Positions 5,329 through 10,391 of a stretch of 10,391 nucleotides of DNA are shown here, piece after piece (position 1 is the first letter of the stretch; every line of letters begins with the position of its first letter). The notes under the pieces were generated by a model. The model made no database searches and was not told the origin of the DNA. It saw only the letters and a program-made list of their open reading frames with translations. This DNA comes from an uncultured Alphaproteobacteria bacterium. Lineage in GTDB: Bacteria; Pseudomonadota; Alphaproteobacteria; Micropepsales; Micropepsaceae. The stretch lies in the NCBI GenBank assembly GCA_903922545.1, contig CAIXUE010000041.1, positions 1-10,391 on the forward strand. The letters run 5' to 3'. Position numbers and translations under genes: made by a program.

Positions 5329-6489
5329 TTGCGTATCGGGGCGATAGCGGCGGCAGTAGCGCTGGCCGCGGCGATTTTCGGATTTTATTATTGGCAAAGC
5401 AGCAAGCCCGGGCCTTTGCGGCTGACGCAAAGCGCGTTCGCCGATCTGCCGGGTTGGGGGCAGGGCGATTTTGCGCCGGCGCTGGCGTCCTTTGCGCGCG
5501 GCTGCGCGGTGATCGCCGCAAAGCCGCCGCAGAATGATATGGGCGGCAAGGGTTATGGCGGCAAGGTTGCCGATTGGCTGGCCGCATGCGGCGCGGCGCA
5601 GGGTGATGCGCGGGCTTTTTTTGAAAAGAATTTCACGCCCTATCGGCTGAGCGCGGGCGGGCAGAAGAACGGGTTGTTCACCGGCTATTATGAGCCGCTG
5701 ATTTTGGGCAGCCGCACAAAGGGCGGCGCGTACCAGACGCCGGTCTATGGCTTGCCGCCGGATCTGATCCGCGCTGATCTTGGCGCGTTCAATCCCGCGC
5801 TGGCGGGCGAACATATTTCCGGGCGGCTGGAGGGGCAGAAGCTGGTGCCTTACGCCAACCGCGCCGAGATTGACGCGCATGGGCTGGCGAATACCAAAAT
5901 TCTTTTCTGGTGCGATGATCCAGTGGCGCTGTTCTTTTTGCAGATCCAGGGTTCGGGGCGGGTGCGCTATGAGGATGGCAGCAGCGCGCGGATTGCCTAT
6001 GCGGGAGAAAATGGCCGGCCCTATACCGCCATCGGCCGGGTGCTGATCGCCATAGGCGCGATTGCGCGCCGGAATGTCTCGCTGGCCAGCATCAAAAGCT
6101 GGCTGAAGGGCAATCCGTCACGGGCGCAAGGCGTGATGGAAGCGGATCAGTCGTTTGTTTTCTTCGAGGAAAAGCCGCTGGGTGATGTGGCATTGGGCAG
6201 CCCCGGCACGCTGGGCGTGGGCTTGACCCCGCGCGCCAGTCTGGCGATTGACCCCAGGCTGAATGTGCTGGGCGCGCCTTATTATGTCGATGCGGCGCCG
6301 GTGAAGGGGCTTTTGATCGGGCAGGATACCGGCGGGGCGATACGCGGGCCGGTGCGGGGCGATGTCTTTTTTGGCTTTGGCACGGAGGCGGAAAGCGATG
6401 CCGGCGGCATGAAGGCGGAGGGCGAAATGTATGTGCTGTTGCCCAATGCGTTGGCGGCGGGGCTGGGCAAGGAAAAAGATTTCCCGTGA
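5329..6489 (+). CDS. mltA: MltA-family membrane-bound lytic transglycosylase
   Basis: MltA cleaves the MurNAc-GlcNAc bond of peptidoglycan with formation of a 1,6-anhydro end, acting in the periplasm. From the chosen TTG (5329) the product has 386 residues. An N-terminal hydrophobic segment (about 3-21) would be a signal peptide or anchor; no lipobox Cys follows, unlike E. coli MltA. The MltA domain contains FTGYYEP (117-123) and FFLQIQGSGRV (202-212). The C-terminal 3D domain has QDTGGAIRGP (332-341) with Asp333, GDVFFGFG (344-351) with Asp345, and AGGMKAEGEMYVLLP. These Asp residues match the conserved catalytic set. The start is uncertain: no ATG lies before the domain, so TTG 5329, or CTG 5320 overlapping the preceding TGA, are the candidates, and no good ribosome-binding site is visible for either. 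Translation is probably coupled to the Tim44-like gene. The TGA overlaps the smr start (GTGA). Confidence 0.92.
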   Translation: MRIGAIAAAVALAAAIFGFYYWQSSKPGPLRLTQSAFADLPGWGQGDFAPALASFARGCAVIAAKPPQNDMGGKGYGGKVADWLAACGAAQGDARAFFEKNFTPYRLSAGGQKNGLFTGYYEPLILGSRTKGGAYQTPVYGLPPDLIRADLGAFNPALAGEHISGRLEGQKLVPYANRAEIDAHGLANTKILFWCDDPVALFFLQIQGSGRVRYEDGSSARIAYAGENGRPYTAIGRVLIAIGAIARRNVSLASIKSWLKGNPSRAQGVMEADQSFVFFEEKPLGDVALGSPGTLGVGLTPRASLAIDPRLNVLGAPYYVDAAPVKGLLIGQDTGGAIRGPVRGDVFFGFGTEAESDAGGMKAEGEMYVLLPNALAAGLGKEKDFP

Positions 6490-6920
6490 AAAAGCGCGCC
6501 ACCAGCGAGGATGAGAAAATCCTTTTCCGGAAAACCGTGGAGCGGGCCAATCCCTCGGCGGTGACGAAAAAGTCCACGGCCAAAGCCAAAAGCGGCAAGG
6601 GCGGACTGGACGGTCATACCCGCAAGAAACTGCAGGATGGCATTTTAAAGCCCGAAGTGCGGCTGGACCTGCATGGTTTTACCCAGAACGCGGCGCATCA
6701 GGCGCTGTTGATATTCTTGGCCCGGGCGCACAAATCCGGGGTGCGGTTGGCCCTGGTGATTACGGGAAAAGGCAAGAGTGAAGAGTCACCGGGCGTGTTG
6801 AAAGCGATGGTGCCGCGCTGGCTGAAGCAACCGGAATTTGCCGTGTTGATCGCGGGTATCGAACAGGCGCATATCCGCCATGGCGGCGGCGGCGCGCTTT
6901 ATGTTTACTTGCGCAAATGA
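6486..6920 (+). CDS. Smr-domain protein (MutS2 C-terminal-like nuclease domain)
   Basis: Stand-alone Smr proteins carry the small MutS-related domain, which in several homologues has DNA or RNA endonuclease activity; the alphaproteobacterial members have no settled substrate. The 144-residue product begins with a basic, Lys/Ala/Ser-rich disordered region (about 1-55). The Smr domain follows, with LDLHG (60-64, conserved Asp and His), ALVITGKGK (89-97) and the C-terminal HGGGGALYVYLRK (132-144). The start is GTG 6486, overlapping the mltA TGA by four bases, and its TGA overlaps the yjbQ ATG. Adjacency of mltA and smr recurs in alphaproteobacteria. A nuclease role is inferred from the family only; the HGGGGAL version of the usual HGxGxGxL loop is within the normal range. 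Confidence 0.9.
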   Translation: MKKRATSEDEKILFRKTVERANPSAVTKKSTAKAKSGKGGLDGHTRKKLQDGILKPEVRLDLHGFTQNAAHQALLIFLARAHKSGVRLALVITGKGKSEESPGVLKAMVPRWLKQPEFAVLIAGIEQAHIRHGGGGALYVYLRK

Positions 6921-7327
6921 ACCAGGCGTTTCACACAATCAGCGTTTCGACCCATGGCCCGGGGCTTTATGAAGTCACGGACGGCGTGGTGGAATTTCTG
7001 CGCGGGAAGGGTGACGGGCTTTTGACCTGTTTTATCCGCCACACTTCGGCGTCGCTGCTGGTGCAGGAAAATGCCGATCCGGATGTGCAGAAGGATTTGC
7101 AGGATTTTTTTGCGTGGCTGGCGAAAAGCGGGCCGCGCTTCCGCCATACCGCCGAAGGGCCGGACGACATGCCATCCCATATCCGCTCGGCGTTGACACA
7201 GACGTCTATTGGAATTCCGGTGAAGGCGGGCAGGCCGGTGTTGGGCACTTGGCAGGGGCTCTATGTTTTTGAGCATCGCGACGCGCCGCACCGGCGCGAG
7301 GTGACGCTTCACTATATCGGTGACTAA
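6917..7327 (+). CDS. yjbQ: YjbQ/UPF0047 family protein (secondary thiamine-phosphate synthase-like)
   Basis: YjbQ proteins form small trimeric metal-binding barrels. The E. coli member shows weak thiamine phosphate synthase activity, and annotation pipelines use that name, but the cellular role is unclear. The 136-residue product covers the whole family length. Motifs are FIRHTSASLLVQENADP (39-55), HTAEGPDDMPSHIRSALT (77-94) and GTWQGLYVFEHRDAPHRREV (110-129). His42, His77, His88 and His120 lie in the expected metal-site motifs. ATG 6917 overlaps the smr TGA by four bases, so this is the last gene of the Tim44-like/mltA/smr operon. The TAA at 7325-7327 is followed within 12 bases by a strong hairpin. 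No thiamine gene is nearby to support the thiamine assignment. Confidence 0.93.
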   Translation: MNQAFHTISVSTHGPGLYEVTDGVVEFLRGKGDGLLTCFIRHTSASLLVQENADPDVQKDLQDFFAWLAKSGPRFRHTAEGPDDMPSHIRSALTQTSIGIPVKAGRPVLGTWQGLYVFEHRDAPHRREVTLHYIGD

Positions 7328-7338
7328 CCCCTCACCTG

Positions 7339-7388
7339 AAAAATCAATGGGTTGATCGTCGCTGCGCTCCGCTAACCCAATGATTTTT
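7339..7388. terminator. Likely bidirectional intrinsic terminator between yjbQ and the PfkB gene
   Basis: Arms AAAAATCAATGGGTT (7339-7353) and AACCCAATGATTTTT (7374-7388) pair over 15 positions with a single A-A mismatch at 7347/7380. The loop is 20 bases and ends in CGCTGCGCTCCGCT. Because the outer stem is A-rich on the left and T-rich on the right, the RNA from either strand ends in a U-run, which suits the convergent genes on both sides. The GC-rich loop with CGCTGCGCTCCGC resembles dispersed intergenic palindromes found in proteobacterial genomes, so it may also be a repeat element. Confidence 0.75.
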
Positions 7389-7416
7389 CTTCCTCTCCCA
7401 CAAGGGGAGAGGGAAG
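7389..7416. terminator. Second hairpin abutting the PfkB stop codon
   Basis: CTTCCTCTCCC (7389-7399) pairs with GGGAGAGGGAAG (7405-7416) around a five-base loop, leaving one bulged G. It lies directly beside the first hairpin and four bases from the stop codon of the minus-strand gene (7421-7423). On the minus strand the stem is followed by the T-containing part of the first hairpin, so it may reinforce termination of the PfkB transcript. The CCTCTCCC...GGGAGAGG core is common in intergenic repeats of proteobacteria. Confidence 0.6.
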
Positions 7417-7420
7417 AAGA

Positions 7421-8434
7421 TCAGATAAGTCCGGCGGCGGAAGCCAATTCTTTCAGGGATTTTTCCGGACGCGCGCCGTAGTGGGAAATGACTTCGGCGG
7501 CGGCGATGGCGCCGACGCGGGCGCAATCGACCAAGCCTTTGTCATGCGTCAGGGCATAGAGAAAACCGGCGGCGAACTGGTCGCCCGCGCCGGTGGTGTC
7601 GATCACGCGGCTGATGGGCGCTGCCGGAACGGTGTGGACCTGACCTTCTTCCATCACCACGCAACCCTTGGCCGAGCGGGTGATGGCGGCGATGCCGCCC
7701 CATTTGCGGGCCGCTTCAATCACGCCATCAAACTCTTGCTGCTGGAAAAGCGCCTTGGCTTCTTCCTCGTTGGCGAAAAGAATATTCACTTCCTTGTCGA
7801 GCAGATGCAGGAATTCGTCGCGGAAGCGGCCAACGCAAAAAGGATCGGACAGCGACAGCGCCACGCGCCCGCCCGCGCCCTTCATGGCGGCGATGGCTTT
7901 GCGTGAGGCCTGTTTGGCGTTTTCCTCGTCCCACAGATAGCCTTCGATATAGAGGATGCGCGCGTCGGCGATCTGTTCTTCATCGACATCATCGGGCGTC
8001 AGCTGGCGGCAGGCGCCCAGATGGGTGCTCATGCTGCGCTGGCCGTCCGGTGTCACCGCGATCAGGCACGACGCGGTGGCGGCGCCGTCCCTGGTGGGCG
8101 GGGTGGTGAAGCTGATGCCCTGCGCCGACATGGATTTGCCGAACACCGCGCCCAGCCGGTCGTCAAACACCTTGCCGACAAAAACGCCATTGCCGCCCAG
8201 CGAGGCCAGGCCCGCCATGGTGTTGGCGGCCGAGCCGCCCGCCACTTCATGGGTGGAACTGAGGGCCTGGTTGTTGTCGGCCAGGGCGCGGTGCAATTCG
8301 CGGGCGCGGAATTCATCGATCAGGGTCATGCCGCCCTTGGCGATGCGGTGGGAGAGCAGAAAGCGGTCATCCACCGAAGCGATGACATCCACGATGGCGT
8401 TGCCCAGGCCCGCAACATCATATTTTTTGCTCAT
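7421..8434 (-). CDS. PfkB-family carbohydrate/nucleoside kinase, adenosine kinase-like
   Basis: PfkB (ribokinase) family enzymes phosphorylate sugars or nucleosides with ATP in the cytoplasm. Alphaproteobacterial members with this N terminus are usually called adenosine kinase (adenosine to AMP). The 337-residue product begins YDVAGLGNAIVDVIASVDD (5-23) and has GGMTLIDE (34-41), the first signature region GGSAANTMAGLASLGG (66-81) with FVGKVFDDRLG (85-95), and the second signature DTTGAGDQFAAGFLYAL (279-295), where Asp285 is the expected catalytic base and GAG forms the anion hole. ATG 8432-8434 is chosen because GGGAG lies seven bases upstream. A 19-residue longer form would overlap the divergent gene and lacks family similarity. 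It converges on yjbQ across two hairpins. Substrate is inferred; ribokinase or fructokinase activity cannot be excluded from sequence reading alone. Confidence 0.88.
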   Translation of the reverse strand: MSKKYDVAGLGNAIVDVIASVDDRFLLSHRIAKGGMTLIDEFRARELHRALADNNQALSSTHEVAGGSAANTMAGLASLGGNGVFVGKVFDDRLGAVFGKSMSAQGISFTTPPTRDGAATASCLIAVTPDGQRSMSTHLGACRQLTPDDVDEEQIADARILYIEGYLWDEENAKQASRKAIAAMKGAGGRVALSLSDPFCVGRFRDEFLHLLDKEVNILFANEEEAKALFQQQEFDGVIEAARKWGGIAAITRSAKGCVVMEEGQVHTVPAAPISRVIDTTGAGDQFAAGFLYALTHDKGLVDCARVGAIAAAEVISHYGARPEKSLKELASAAGLI

Positions 8435-8481
8435 GCCCCGTCTCCCGCTATAAGCCGCGACTGGAATACGGAAACCCCCTG
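8435..8481. promoter_or_regulatory. Very short divergent gap between the PfkB and EI24 genes
   Basis: Only 47 bases separate the two divergent starts. The gap holds the GGGAG ribosome-binding site of the PfkB gene (8442-8446, minus strand) and a TATAA at 8449-8453 that could serve as a -10 element for the plus-strand gene. A minus-strand promoter using the same site would start transcription inside the PfkB ribosome-binding site. At least the PfkB promoter therefore probably lies within the EI24 coding region. Confidence 0.35.
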
Positions 8482-9150
8482 ATGTTCGCAAGCATCGCCC
8501 GGGCCGCGCGGCAGATTTTCGAACCCGGTTTGCTGGGATTGCTGCTGCGTTCGGCGGTTTTGACCCTGCTTTTGTTCCTGACCGGGCTGGCGGGGGCGGA
8601 AATCATTCTTGCCCGGCTGCCGGTGCTGGAAAATCCCCTGGTCAACAAGGCGCTGGAATTGCTGGCGCCGGTTCTATTCTTGTTCCAGCTGGGTTTGCTG
8701 GGCGCACCGGTGGCGGCGCTGTTCGGCACGATTTTCCTGGACCGGGCAGCGGGCAAGATCGAGGCGCGCGATTACCCCGATGTTCCGGTGTTGCCGGCCC
8801 ATCTGTGGACCGGGTTTCGCACCAGCCTGCGGCTTACGGCGATGGTGCTGGCGGCGGATCTGGCGCTGCTGCCGCTGGATATTTTCCTACCCGGTCTGGG
8901 GGAAATTCTCAGCATCATGGCCAATGGCTGGCTGCTGGGCTGGGAATATTTCGAGCTGGCGGCTGTGCGGCATCTTTCGCCGGCTGAGGCCGATTCCTTG
9001 CGCCGCACCCACCGCAAGCAGGTCTGGATCGGCGGCATGCTGATCGCGTTTTTGAGTGCGATGCCGGTGCTGGATCTGATCGCACCCCTGTTCGGCACCG
9101 CCCTGATGGTGCATCTGTTTCACCGGATATTGCGGGAGAAGCGGGCGTGA
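8482..9150 (+). CDS. EI24/CysZ-like integral membrane protein
   Basis: The EI24 domain family includes the bacterial sulfate permease CysZ; most alphaproteobacterial members are uncharacterised. The 222-residue product is strongly hydrophobic. Likely membrane segments are at about 17-42, 62-86, 115-137, 141-160 and 182-213, with a short polar loop around 87-108. The motif NGWLLGWEYFELAAVRHLS (148-166), followed by a basic helix (SLRRTHRKQ, 172-180) and a GG-rich last hydrophobic segment ending MVHLFHRI, is the pattern that marks the family. ATG 8482 follows a poor ribosome-binding site (GGAA about ten bases upstream). The TGA overlaps the ATG of the lipoprotein gene by one base. There are no cys genes nearby, so sulfate transport is not supported here; the neutral name is safer. 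Confidence 0.82.
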   Translation: MFASIARAARQIFEPGLLGLLLRSAVLTLLLFLTGLAGAEIILARLPVLENPLVNKALELLAPVLFLFQLGLLGAPVAALFGTIFLDRAAGKIEARDYPDVPVLPAHLWTGFRTSLRLTAMVLAADLALLPLDIFLPGLGEILSIMANGWLLGWEYFELAAVRHLSPAEADSLRRTHRKQVWIGGMLIAFLSAMPVLDLIAPLFGTALMVHLFHRILREKRA

Positions 9151-9506
9151 TGCGGAAATTCCTTGGCCTGGCGTCGCTTTTGCTGCTGGCCGGTTGCGCC
9201 GCCAAAGTGCAGGCGCCGCTGGCCGCGCCATCGCCCGCGCCGGTGCGCCAAGCGCCTGCGCCGCGTGCGCCCGCATTGACGCCGCCCAATTTCAACGGGC
9301 TTGCGCCCGACGCCTTGCGGGCAAGGCTGGGCACGCCGGCTTTTTCGAGGAAAGACGGGGCGACGGAAATGTGGCGCTATGACAGCGGCGCCTGCCGGGC
9401 GTTTTTCTTTTTTACGGCAAACAAGGTCAGCCATATCGAGACCACGCCTGAAGGCGCGGGCGGTGCGCCTGATCCTGGCTGTCTTATTTCTTTGAAGAAG
9501 TCTTGA
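9150..9506 (+). CDS. Small lipoprotein of unknown function
   Basis: The 118-residue product starts with a classic lipoprotein signal: basic MRK, a hydrophobic core, and lipobox LAGC with Cys16 as the lipidation site. A proline/alanine-rich linker (about 18-46) follows, then a compact domain (about 47-118): FNGLAPDALRARLGTPAFSRKDG, EMWRYDSGACRAFFFF and a C-terminal IET...PGCLISL. The GL-L-LG-P pattern followed by W-Y recalls SmpA/OmlA-like outer-membrane lipoproteins, so a similar fold is possible. Cys82 and Cys111 could form a disulfide in the periplasm. ATG 9150 is chosen because it overlaps the preceding TGA (TGATG); a GTG three bases earlier is also possible. It probably forms a two-gene unit with the EI24 gene. 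Its last 23 bases overlap the end of nth on the other strand. I do not recognise a named function. Confidence 0.8.
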   Translation: MRKFLGLASLLLLAGCAAKVQAPLAAPSPAPVRQAPAPRAPALTPPNFNGLAPDALRARLGTPAFSRKDGATEMWRYDSGACRAFFFFTANKVSHIETTPEGAGGAPDPGCLISLKKS

Positions 9507-10179
9507 TCTTCAGCCGCGGCTTTTGCGGCGGCTGTTCCTTGGTCTTGTCGGGAAAGTGGCAAAGATCGCGCACGATGCAGGTCGGGCAAAGAGGCTTCCT
9601 CGCCACGCAGGTATAGCGCCCGTGCAGGATCAGCCAGTGATGCGCATGGCTGAGATATTTTTCCGGGACTTTTTTCTCCAGCCCCAGTTCCACTTCCACA
9701 ACGTCCTTGCCGGGCGCCAGGCCGGTGCGGTTGGAGACGCGGAAGATATGCGTGTCCACCGCGATGGTGTTTTCGCCAAAGGCGACATTCAGCACCACAT
9801 TGGCGGTCTTGCGACCCACGCCGGGCAATTCTTCCAGCGCCTCACGCGATTTGGGCACTTGGCCGCCATGTTTTTCGATCAGGATTTTGGACAGGGCGAT
9901 AACGTTTTTCGCCTTGCCGCGATAAAGCCCGATGGTCTTGATCGCGTCGGTGAGTTTTTCCTCGCCCAGCGCCAGCATTTTCTCAGGCGTGTCGATGGTT
10001 TTGAATAGCGGCTCGGTCGCCTTGTTGACGGATTTGTCGGTGGCCTGCGCCGACAGCGCGACCGCGACCAGCAGGGTATAGGGACTGCGATATTGCAGTT
10101 CAGTTTTGGGATTGGGGTTTTGTTTTTTGAGGCGCGCGAAGAATTCTTCAATCTCCGCGCGGGTCATTAGTTTGGGCAT
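9484..10179 (-). CDS. nth: Endonuclease III (DNA glycosylase/AP lyase)
   Basis: Nth removes oxidised pyrimidines from DNA and cuts the abasic site by beta-elimination, in base excision repair. The 231-residue product contains LSAQATDKSVN (42-52) and the helix-hairpin-helix LPGVGRKTANVVLN (118-131) with Lys124, the Schiff-base lysine. The catalytic Asp142 is in AVDTHIFRVSNR (140-151), and the [4Fe-4S] ligands are Cys191, Cys198, Cys201 and Cys207 in the exact C-x6-C-x2-C-x5-C spacing. A Lys/Pro-rich tail follows. The start ATG (10177-10179) has GGAGA ten bases upstream. An ATG four codons later lacks a ribosome-binding site, and a frame extending 42 codons further upstream does not resemble the family. 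The stop lies inside the end of the lipoprotein gene on the plus strand. All catalytic and cluster residues are present, so the enzyme should be active. Confidence 0.96.
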   Translation of the reverse strand: MPKLMTRAEIEEFFARLKKQNPNPKTELQYRSPYTLLVAVALSAQATDKSVNKATEPLFKTIDTPEKMLALGEEKLTDAIKTIGLYRGKAKNVIALSKILIEKHGGQVPKSREALEELPGVGRKTANVVLNVAFGENTIAVDTHIFRVSNRTGLAPGKDVVEVELGLEKKVPEKYLSHAHHWLILHGRYTCVARKPLCPTCIVRDLCHFPDKTKEQPPQKPRLKIKTSSKK

Positions 10180-10391
10180 TTGAAACAAATTCTCCGAACG
10201 GCCCAGTGTAAAGGCGTCATCCCGATATGGCTTGACACGACAAATCAATTCCCGCCCAAGACGTGGGCAAAGGCTCAATTTTTGATTTTGTGAGATTTGC
10301 GCCATTTAAGGCTACAGGAAGCGACGTTGCGATTACGGCCATAATCTCTGCATCGAGCTGCTTTAGCACGGCCTCATCAGGATGTTGGGGA
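10180..10391. other. Upstream region of nth; no recognisable gene
   Basis: These 212 bases are less GC-rich than the genes. The minus strand has a frame open from the right edge (10391) to a TGA at 10217-10219, about 57 residues, which would be the C terminus of a gene preceding nth. Its third codon positions are only about 46% G/C by hand count, well below the neighbouring genes, and I recognise no family, so I do not call it a gene. The nth promoter probably lies here, but no clear -35/-10 pair stands out. Confidence 0.35.

Noticed and set aside
4733..5880. Overlapping minus-strand open frames opposite the Tim44-like gene and mltA
   Set aside because: Low-complexity Arg/Pro/Ala-rich translations; the plus-strand frames contain full Tim44-like and MltA signatures.
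8435..8491. 19-codon N-terminal extension of the PfkB-family gene
   Set aside because: It would overlap the divergent EI24 start, and the internal ATG at 8434 has a good GGGAG site and the expected family N terminus.
8482..9150. Naming the EI24-domain protein CysZ (sulfate permease)
   Set aside because: The domain fits, but no sulfur-assimilation gene is nearby and EI24 proteins are functionally diverse; only the family name is supported.
10180..10305. 42-codon N-terminal extension of nth
   Set aside because: It does not resemble Nth proteins; ATG 10179 has GGAGA at a workable distance and gives the normal family length.
1..10391. Defence system, prophage, transposon, CRISPR or RNA genes
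   Set aside because: All recognisable genes are housekeeping; no integrase, transposase, terminal repeats, regular spacer repeats or tRNA-like folds were seen by eye.

Overview
The window looks like chromosomal DNA of a GC-rich alphaproteobacterium outside the Rickettsiales. The main evidence is gene order. A ferrochelatase gene (hemH) faces away from a run encoding the dikinase regulatory protein (DUF299), Maf, AroE, CoaE and DnaQ, followed by convergent SecB and then a Tim44-like protein, MltA and an Smr protein. In Caulobacter and relatives this order sits at the chromosome replication origin, where the intergenic stretch between a heme gene and the DUF299 gene (the RP001 homologue) holds the origin. 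The proteins also look alphaproteobacterial, for example SecB with its Pro/Gln-rich tail and the Tim44-like protein.

Layout. 1-295: 5' end of hemH on the minus strand. 296-576: a 281-base divergent gap with an AT-rich block, short G-rich repeats and several DnaA-box-like 9-mers; it is the best place for an origin and for the hemH and DUF299 promoters. 577-4128: a tightly coupled plus-strand operon (DUF299 regulator, maf, aroE, coaE, dnaQ), each gene overlapping the next by 4-8 bases. 4125-4589: secB, converging on dnaQ with overlapping stop codons. 4590-4723: divergent promoter region with a perfect 8-bp inverted repeat. 4724-7327: a second plus-strand operon (Tim44-like protein, mltA, smr, yjbQ). 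7328-7420: two stacked hairpins between convergent genes. 7421-8434: a PfkB-family (adenosine kinase-like) gene on the minus strand. 8482-9506: an EI24/CysZ-like membrane protein and a small lipoprotein. 9484-10179: nth, converging on the lipoprotein gene with a 23-base overlap. 10180-10391: nth upstream DNA without a recognisable gene.

Functions. These are housekeeping genes: heme synthesis (hemH), PEP/pyruvate control (DUF299), nucleotide sanitation (maf), shikimate pathway (aroE), CoA synthesis (coaE), replication proofreading (dnaQ), protein export (secB), membrane and wall maintenance (Tim44-like, mltA), nucleoside salvage (PfkB) and base excision repair (nth). I see no phage, transposon, CRISPR, tRNA or defence system.

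The most unusual point is aroE. Its frame is intact from an ATG that overlaps the maf stop to its normal end, except for an in-frame TAG at codon 22, where homologues usually have Tyr. The second point is the candidate origin at 296-576.
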